Assembly (NCBI GenBank): GCA_025738555.1
Contig: JAOVFP010000010.1
Span: forward strand, 3,224,001 to 3,288,000
From: Cyathus striatus
Lineage: Eukaryota; Basidiomycota; Agaricomycetes; Agaricales; Nidulariaceae
Reading direction: 5' to 3'
DNA length: 64,000 nt
Within the stretch, counting starts at the first letter, position 1. Every line of letters starts with the position of its first letter. The position numbers and the translations under genes were made by a program. Below are positions 57,187 through 64,000 of this stretch, piece after piece. The notes beneath the pieces were generated by a model. The model was not told where the DNA came from. It was given only the letters and a program-made list of their open reading frames with translations, and made no database searches.

Positions 57187-59100
57187 CTAATCAACTCTAT
57201 TAATTTCAACTCCATCTTCCTCAATTCCATCCTCATCGACTGTATTTGTATTTGTTGATTTTGTTTTTTGATTTGTTTTGAATAACTCTTTAGGTATGAA
57301 TAAAAAGCATTGCATGCAATGTCCAGTTGAAGTTATCCACAGTCATCCTATTAAGTATACTTTGAAAGCCCTCTAACCAAGCATTTAGTTGCTCACATGC
57401 CTATATGAAAAATAGTTATAAATTGCAAATGAGACTATATTAAACATACCTGAGTATTAAATGCTTGTTTATAATGCTCATTACCCTCTATATCTCTCTC
57501 AACAACAACTAGATTTAGTGCTGATCCATTCAAAGGACTAGGATTGCAGTAAGTGCAACATAGGTAATCTGACACTCTGTGATTAATATAGTGATAAGAG
57601 TCTATAACAAATCTTGTAGAGGCTTTCCAAATATTCCAATTATGGGAGTTGATTAAAAATTTCAGGACTACACATGCTTTATCAATGCATACATAGCTTG
57701 GTCTAGTTTCTTGCATTGGATATACATTTTCCAGGTGCACCTTCTTCTTCAGTTCTTCAGATAAGTCTTTGAATGCCAAGTACAGATTGTCATCCAAATA
57801 TAATAACATGATTATATCAGTTTTGTCTGTGGTTTACACATATTTGAGAATTTTGTTCTTTAATATTATAACACCTTTTCATTTGGCATAGTCCTTCATG
57901 TTGACTTTCATGTCTTAGACAAAATACTTCTGTTCATGCATTTGCCAATTTTTCAGAACAATTCTGATAGGCACAGTGATTTGGCCCCATAACAATGCCA
58001 TCAACCACTATCATTTTAACTTTTGGTTCTGGAACAAGATCTGTTTCTATTGCATTATCATCCATATCTGCATATTCTGTATTTTCAGCATCTTCTTGTA
58101 ATATTGGTACAGTGCAATTTTCATCTATTTCAACTACTACAGCATTGTCATCAGCATTAATATGATTAGCTGTTGCTTTATATTCATGTGTGCATTCTTT
58201 ACATGAATAGTTCAAAGCATCTTCAATAATACCCTCTTGTCCCAACTTCAAATATGCCTCTTTAGTTTCAGAACTCTGTATATGCGGCAGTTGATGCATG
58301 AAAATGATATACAGAATTGACAACCATAGTTGTAAACAATCTATCAGTCCAGATACTTTTTCCAATTTTAATATATTTTGCTTTATTGAAAATTATGCAA
58401 TCTTTAGGACTAACATCTAGATTACATTGTGAAGCTTCAGAGTTGGAAGGAGTGGCAAGACTTTTATGATCTGCATAATATATAGCTTCACATTTTGTGC
58501 AAAATTCAGATACAATCTGAGCATTTTCATATAGTTTAATTCCCTTTATAAGTGTAACTTTTGTTCTATCACATTGATGAGTATTGATGTGCAATGCTCT
58601 TCCAATACAAGCTTTTTCAGGTGTTGAATATGTGATGCAAGCAGGACCAATAAGCAGTACTAGCTCAATTTCACTAGTAGAAACAGGTTTCAAAGGTTGT
58701 AAATTTTCTCCTTTTCTTTCATAAGGGTCTAAGTCCAATATAGACAACAATCTATCTAGCTTTTTAGAAATTACAGATATTTTTGATGACCCTAAAATTT
58801 CTGGCCTTTCATATGAATTAAATAGCTGTGTATCCTTCATTTCTGCAGAGTTAATTTTTGCATCTAAGTGAGTTTGTATAGCAGTAGCAAGTGCTTTAAT
58901 CTATTTATTAGCAGTTACAGAATATTCATCTTCATGTATAGAATGTTTTGCTCATGCATGGAGGTTAAGAATATCAGTGTTATTCAGCAAACAGCTTGAA
59001 TAGATTATTTGGAAATGGATCTTCAGATTGAACTGCATTTACTTGAAGTATAAAGAACAATAAAACATATATTGTCCATATTTTAAAATAAAGCAGGTAA
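57187..59100 (-). pseudogene. KDZ transposase relic A2 (CxC5/CxC6 class)
   Basis: The minus strand reads VNAVQSEDPFPNNLFK after a hydrophobic run (59,030-59,100), then a CxC5 segment (58,268-58,840: LIGPACITY, RALHINTHQCDRTKVTLIKG, FCTKCEAIYYADH, SIWTDRLF), CKECTHEYKA, VVDGIVMGPNHCAYQNCSEKL (58,000 region), and, after a deletion removing most of CxC6 and the CAPCG block, ETRPSYVCIDKACVVL, FVIDSYHYINHR, CNPSPLNGSALNLVVV (57,435-57,700), an intron, and a tail to TAG 57187. Stops and frameshifts separate the blocks. It is very close to A1 where both exist, including the LYLAF..LSEELKKKVH segment, and supplies the empty site for the A1 insertion. Confidence 0.8.
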
Positions 59101-59159
59101 GTTGAGCTATAAAAAATAGAAAGTTTCATTAGAAAATTGTTCTCACAATTCACAGAATC

Positions 59160-59440
59160 ACAACAAAATTTATAGCCAGCATATAGCTGTTGAAAGCCAA
59201 TAGTTGTACATACATGAAGTTAAAAATACTTTTGAAGTATTTCAACTCTATATAAAATAAAGAGTAGCAGAAACATTCAGCTACTGAAAGCAAATAATTG
59301 TACATACATGAAGTTGAAAATACTGTTGAAGCATTTCAACTCTATATAAAATGAAGAGTAGCAGAAACATTCAGCTGTTGAAAGCAAATAATTGTACATG
59401 AAGTTGAAAATACTATTGAAGTATTCCAAAATCTCATAAT
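59160..59440. repeat. Three tandem copies of about 100 bp between the A2 genes
   Basis: Units share aactctatataaaat(a/g)aagagtagcagaaacattcagct and aattgtacat(acat)gaagtt. They seem to duplicate an intron-like stretch at the end of the accessory gene. Confidence 0.75.
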
Positions 59441-59449
59441 TATAACTAT

Positions 59450-60403
59450 TATTCTTACCATCTTCATTATCACCATAGTTATATACATTTCCAATAGCTC
59501 TTCCATGAGAAAATCCACTAGTTGTACATGATGCTCCTTGAAGCTCATCCTTACTAAGAGAAGACATGGCTGAACTGTGGGACTCTGAGCACTTAGACAC
59601 TTTACTTCTAGAACAGTAAGTATCAGTTGGATCAGTTGGACTAGATGAAGCTCAACTATGCTTTAGAGTGAGAATTCCTTTCTTTGGCGTAATGTCTGTG
59701 TCAATATTCATAGATTCTTTTTCAGTATCTGACTCTGTCTCACTATCATTCTCTTTACTAGAACCATTATAATCTTTATCTTCAGATTTATCAGCATCAG
59801 TGTCCTCTTCTTCAAACTCATCTGAGATATTAGCAATAATCTCCATAGAATTTTCAGACTCTTCCAAAGATTGATCAGAAGTATTGGAAGCACTCATAAA
59901 GTTCAGATCCATAGTTTCTAACTCAGAACCCAGGCACTTATAAGGTTCAAATTCATGGTTTCTAATTGAGAACCCAGTGACATAAGAGTTTCATCTTCAT
60001 TAAACAAGTAACCAGTCTCTCCCACTAGAACTTGAGAAGACTCTCTTGAATAAAAATGAGGAGGGGGGGCAACAGATGTGTTCTCCTCCATAAGAACTTG
60101 CTCTACTCTATAAAAACATTAAAATATAATAAATATATAGTAAAACAAGAGTTACAGAGTAAATTTCTTTGGAATTTCAGCATTTTGATCATCTTCAAGT
60201 CTATCCACTGAGGTTCCTTTATTTCCAAATTTTAAATGTAGTAGTTCAAATATGAATCTAAATATTACTCACTTATTAGTCTTACTCTTGGTCTGTTTAG
60301 CTTCCTTTCCATGTGTTGCAGATGCTTTTGAACCAGATTTAGTTGCTCTCTGGTCACTGTCAGCCTTTGCAGCAGCACTTGATGATTTTCTAGTATTAAC
60401 CAT
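59450..60403 (-). pseudogene. KDZ accessory gene relic A2, N-terminal part
   Basis: ATG at 60401-60403 starts MVNTRKSSSAAAKADSDQ; an intron with GTGAGT follows, then an exon at about 60,112 (VEQVLMEENTSVAPPPHF) and the acidic region DLNFMSASNTSDQSLEESEN..ITPKKG (59,652-59,912). A short in-frame duplication (SLGSQLETMNL / LGSELETMDL) and stops are present. The middle and C-terminal exons of the gene (present in B) are deleted. Same product as the B accessory protein. Confidence 0.65.
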
Positions 60404-60649
60404 GTTTGAAATTTGTATGAACTTTGTATGAACCACGGCGACAACAGGTGAATAGTAGCCTGAGAAGTGGGTGGAAGGGAAGAAAGAAGTTATCTGGGCA
60501 TATACTTGTATATATGAAGATCACATTATATCTATAATTGTCACTTTGGCCTCACTTAATCCATGTGTACATCTACTAATAAACCTTTATTTAACTATAT
60601 ATGAATATAAACTATTTATATGTAGGTAGATTTCTCATGGAGGCAACAA

Positions 60650-60950
60650 TGGATGAGGGGAAATCAATAAGGCATTCCAATAGTTCCAATAGTGGAACAC
60701 CTTATTGATTTCCCATAAAAATAGTACAAGAGTGCCCTCATCACTTGTGAGATGAGGGCAAGATAATATGAGAAGGGAAATCAATAAGGTGTTCCAATAG
60801 TGAAATACCTGATTGATCTCTCATAAAATAATGTGAGAGCACCCTCATCACTTGCAAGACAAGGGCAAGATAATATGAGAAGAGAAATTGATAAGGCATT
60901 CCAATAGTGGAATGCCTGATTAATCTCTCATAAAATAGTGTGAGAGTGCC
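60650..60950. repeat. Hairpin repeats, A2 leader
   Basis: Three units contain aaatcaataaggcattcca and its inverse (tggaataccttattgattt), each with a short loop, separated by gtgagagtgccctcatcacttg units. They resemble in form the 27-bp hairpin at 6381-6450. Confidence 0.75.
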
Positions 60951-62420
60951 CTCATCACTTGCAAGATGAGGGCAATGGTGAGGGAGGAGGGAGAAGGCAA
61001 GGGCAAGGGTGAGGGGAGAAGTGAACCACCCTTGTCACTTGTGAGACAAGGGCAAGGACAAGGGGCCAGGTGGAAAGGCACACACCCTCATCACTTGTGA
61101 GATGAAGGTGGAGAGACAGCACACATCCTCATCACTTGCAAGATGAGGGCATAGGAGGGGTGGAGGAGATGGAGATGGAGATGGAGAAAAGTACATGCCC
61201 TCATCACTTGCAAGACAAGGGCATAGGAGAGGGGGAAGGGGAAGGCAGCACCCTTGTCAGTTGTGAGACGAGGGCAAGGGAGAGGGGGAAGGAGAAGGCA
61301 GCACTCTTGTCAGTTGCAAGACAAGGGCAAGGGAGAGGAGGAAGGAGAAGGCAGCACCCTCGTCAGTTGCGAGACAAGGGTGGTGGAGAGGAGGATGGAG
61401 GAAGACAGTGTCCTTGTCACTTGTGAGATGAGGGCAAGGGTGAAGGACAGGGTGAGGGTTCAGGGCAGGGCAAGAAGGGAGATGTGAATCGTTCTTGTCA
61501 CTTGTGAGACAAGGGTGAGGGCAAGGGTGAGGGAGAGGGGGAGGGAGGGAGAGGGGAAGAATTGAATTACCCTCATCACTTGCAAGATGAGGATGAAGGA
61601 GAGGGAGATGGGGGAAGGCACATGCCCTCGTCACTTGCGAGATGAGGGTGGAAGAGAGGGAGATGAGGGAAGACCAGGGGAAGGCAGCATCCTCATCACT
61701 TGCAAGACAAGAGTGGGATGGGGAAAGACACATGCCCTTGTCACTTGCAAGATGAGAGCCAAGGGTGGAGGAGGCAGAGATGAAGGAAGGCACACACCCT
61801 TATCACTTGCAGACAAGGGCGAGGGAGAGGGACCAGGAAGAGATACTCACCCTCATTACTTCTGAGACGAGGGCAAGTGAGAATGGAAGGGGAAAACATG
61901 TAACCTCATTACTTGCGAAATAAGGGTGAGTGGGAGTGGAGGGGGAAAGCACATGCCCTCATCACTTGCAGACAAGGGCAAGGGAGAGGGGCCAGGAAGA
62001 GACATCTGCCCTTGTCACTTCTGAGATAAGGGTGAGTGGAAATGAGAGGGGGAAGGTGCATGCCCTTGTCACTTGCAAACAAGGGTAATGGAGAGGGGAC
62101 CAGGAGGAGACACCTGCCCTCATCACTTGTGAGACAAGGGTGAGTGAAAATGAGAGGGGGAAGGCACACCTCCTCGTTACTTGCAGATGAGGGTGAGGGT
62201 GAGAGAGCCAGGAGGAGACACTCACCCTTGTCACTTGCAGACAAGGGTAAGGACTGTCAAGAGGAGAAGTGAAGCCAGATGGCTGTGCTCTTTGCTTGCT
62301 GAAAAGAGGTGGAGGAGGAGGAGGGAGAGGTGGAGGTGGAAGAGAAGGAGAGGGGACAATACAGCACTCATCATTTGCAAGACAATGGATGTGGGTGGCA
62401 GTGAGAGGAGGGAGGGAAGA
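60730..62420. repeat. Palindromic minisatellite, A2 leader
   Basis: More than twenty units have the core CCTCATC-acttgc(g/a)a-GATGAGG or CCTTGTC-acttg(c/t)ga-GACAAGG, that is, a 7-bp inverted repeat around an 8-bp loop, with purine-rich spacers (gggagagggggaagg). Substitutions in one arm are often matched in the other (CATC with GATG, TGTC with GACA). Frames up to 188 codons are artefacts. Confidence 0.88.
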
Positions 62421-62555
62421 GGAAATTGTACATTGTTGGCAATGATGATAATGCGACAGAAGCATGCTGGCAGTTGTGGCAGTGTGTGCAGCATGTGAGA
62501 TGGATGTTTGACAATGGCTATAGAGCATTAGTTCACTTAGTTAATAACACCTGTT

Positions 62556-62629
62556 TGGCATAACAGTAAAGCTGCAGTGTTGGCACTTGTTAGGCACCGG
62601 TTATGTGTGAAGTCCTGTGTTCGATTTGC
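62556..62629 (+). promoter_or_regulatory. tRNA-like Pol III module, A2 leader
   Basis: TGGCATAACAGT (62556-62567) is a weaker box A and GTTCGATTTG (62620-62629) a box B. The flanks (62,430-62,770) are related to 5210-5540 in A1. Confidence 0.5.
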
Positions 62630-62770
62630 CATGGTTACATTTATTTATTAATTTACTTTTTTCTAATATATTATAAGTAAGTAAGTAAACTTGTTCTAAT
62701 TACTTAGTATAAAGTACCACTAAAAATCAGGTAAAGTACAGGTAAAGTACAGCTAAAATCAGTATTATAC

Positions 62771-63290
62771 CTGAAGTTTGGGAGGGCTTGGCTGTGTTTT
62801 GCGAAATGCAAATTCTACAAATGATGTGCACATAAATTATTCATGTGTGATCAGATGTTCTCTCAGCTACTTTATAATTCTACATTAATTGTTTGCATTC
62901 TGAATAACACTGTCTAATGTTCAGCAAGTAAGTTCTTTTATTGCTGATTTATATTTACAATTAATAGTTGAATAGGCATGGTTGGATGAGAGTAAGGTGA
63001 GAGTAGAGTGAGAGTTAGGTTAGAGTCAGATGAGAGTCAGGTAAGAATCTCAATACTAATTCAGGAAATATTAACCAACTCTCAACTGACTCTCAACTGA
63101 CTCTAATAAGACTCTCAGTTGACTCTTGAGACTCAGTTGAGATTTAGTTGGGCGTCAAATGATAGTCAGATAAGAGTCTAACCTGACTTCTGAGATTTAG
63201 TTGAGAGTCAAGTGAGAGTTACATGAGAGTCAGGTGAGAGTCAGGTGAGAGTCAGTTGAGTGTTAGTTGAGACATGTGTGGGAGTGACAC
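62771..63290. repeat. Satellite fragment and inverted gagagtcaggtga array
   Basis: 62,775-62,935 is a partial unit of the 295-bp satellite. 62,990-63,270 consists of gagagtcag(g/t)tgagagtcag units with inverted ctcaactgactctcaactga units at 63,070-63,130, so it can fold back on itself. Confidence 0.65.
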
Positions 63291-63299
63291 ATACAGGTA

Positions 63300-63480
63300 G
63301 TTAGCTAGTATTATGAGTACAGTTTTATCAGTACAGCACAGCCAGTAACAGTAACAACAACAGTATTAGTATCAGTACAGTCCAGTCAGTATCAGAAATA
63401 GTATCAGAGTTACAGTCACAGTCACAGTCACAGTCACAGTTAAAGCAATAGTATTAGTAACAGAAGCAGAATCAGATCAT
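63300..63480. repeat. Low-complexity cagta/cagtca repeats
   Basis: gtacag, cagtaac and four copies of cagtca(c) form a simple-sequence tract. Confidence 0.75.
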
Positions 63481-63486
63481 AGATCA

Positions 63487-64000
63487 AGTTCTAAGTGAGT
63501 TGAATATTGATCTATACAATATACATATTATAAATAGCATTAGGTCTAGTGTGTACTATATCCCTTTCACTACACTTCTCATTATATACAGCATTTGCTA
63601 TACATTACCCTTCATATCAAATTTCATACAATTTATACAGCTCTTGCTGTACAAGGCCACCTACCAAATTTCCAAGAATATCCTCACATGGTGGGCATTT
63701 GGCTGTCATGTTCCATGCAGTCAAGTAACCTATCAGGTTTACTGTCAAGTCAATCATCATAAAATCATCAGTGACACAAGTCACATTAAATTGAACCAGC
63801 TTACCAGTTCATGAGCACTTGAAGTAGACGAGCACAAAGAATTTGCCATGTGGCAACTGCAAAGTTGGAACAGTGAAAGTGAGCCTGAAAAGATGAGGTA
63901 AGTAACAATAGCTGCAATCCTAGGCTTCTTCCACTCTAGAAATGTAATAAATTGAAATAGAAATGAATCTGAACAGTATTTGAAACAAGTAATTTCATAT
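63487..64000. other. Unassigned sequence with a possible exon at the edge
   Basis: A plus-strand stretch at about 63,811-63,898 is open (EHKEFAMWQLQSWNSESEP) and ends in a GTAAGT donor, so it may be an exon of a gene continuing past the window. No family is recognised. Confidence 0.3.

Larger units (their letters stand above)
56714..62770 (-). mobile_element. KDZ element A2 (CxC5/CxC6 class), relative of A1
   Basis: The 3' terminus CAGTATATTGAGGTCCCCC at 56714 matches the right end of A1 and is followed by the same repeats. The minus strand carries the transposase relic (57,187-59,100) and accessory gene relic (59,450-60,403), then hairpins and the palindromic minisatellite (60,660-62,420), a tRNA-like module and (aggtaaagtac) repeats to about 62,765. 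A 5' terminus and matching duplication are not visible, so the high-coordinate border is approximate. Confidence 0.7.

Noticed and set aside
61136..62528. Many ORFs of 60-188 codons
   Set aside because: They follow the minisatellite period and occur on both strands.
1..64000. TET/JBP dioxygenase gene, which accompanies KDZ elements in some mushrooms
   Set aside because: I looked for the HxD...H pattern near the KDZ genes and saw none; absence by eye is not proof.

Overview
The window looks like repeat-dominated, probably heterochromatic DNA of a filamentous fungus, most likely a mushroom-forming basidiomycete (Agaricomycetes). The grounds are KDZ-superfamily transposases with their CxC2 and CxC5/CxC6 cysteine clusters, an OrsD-type zinc finger joined to a RecQ-like helicase, short GT-AG introns of about 50-70 nt, and strong CpG depletion in the older copies. 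I found no intact housekeeping gene, rRNA, functional tRNA, CRISPR array or bacterial operon. Almost all of it is mobile DNA nested in mobile DNA.

Layout. (1) 1-4868 (minus) is the C-terminal two thirds of a decayed OrsD/RecQ-like helicase gene; its N-terminal part is at 24,429-25,494. Between them lies a 19.5-kb KDZ element, A1 (4877-24420), flanked by the 8-bp duplication ATTTTCAT; the helicase reading frame continues across the site once A1 is removed. (2) A1 carries a fold-back element (6798-10519), which itself holds an LTR-like insertion, and a second, opposite KDZ relic, D (about 12,027-21,480). D was hit by a MITE (15085-15688), a giant fold-back (16460-17930) and a solo LTR (18600-19355). 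(3) 25-33 kb holds a decayed fungal gene of unknown function, a possible LINE RNase H fragment and spacer. (4) 33.5-38.2 kb is a CxC2-type KDZ transposase (C), interrupted by a second copy of the fold-back (35308-36719). (5) 39.0-39.8 kb is a second, CpG-rich copy of the solo LTR. (6) 42.0-50.2 kb is the best preserved KDZ element (B), with two genes: an acidic/lysine-rich accessory protein and a CxC5/CxC6 transposase. (7) 52-56.7 kb holds inverted tandem repeats and a satellite of about 295 bp with a third fold-back in it. (8) 56.7-62.8 kb is element A2, a minus-strand relative of A1. (9) The rest is inverted and simple repeats.

How the parts fit. The CxC5/6 KDZ elements A1, A2, D and B share an architecture: a terminus related to TTTACACTCC, tandem subterminal repeats, a tRNA-like box A/box B module, a long G/C-skewed minisatellite leader (palindromic in A1, A2 and D), an accessory gene, a transposase gene, and subterminal repeats again. 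Three fold-backs and one MITE have related termini and make 8-bp target duplications, so they are probably non-autonomous passengers of the same transposases. The MITE is an internal-deletion product of a B-type element. Another fold-back, with GTGTCAGCCAAT-type ends, matches an end lying 3' of the CxC2 gene, which suggests a second transposase/passenger pair. Comparing copies shows that C-to-T change at CpG dates them: the 42-kb terminus and 39-kb LTR are young, the 15-kb and 18-kb copies old.
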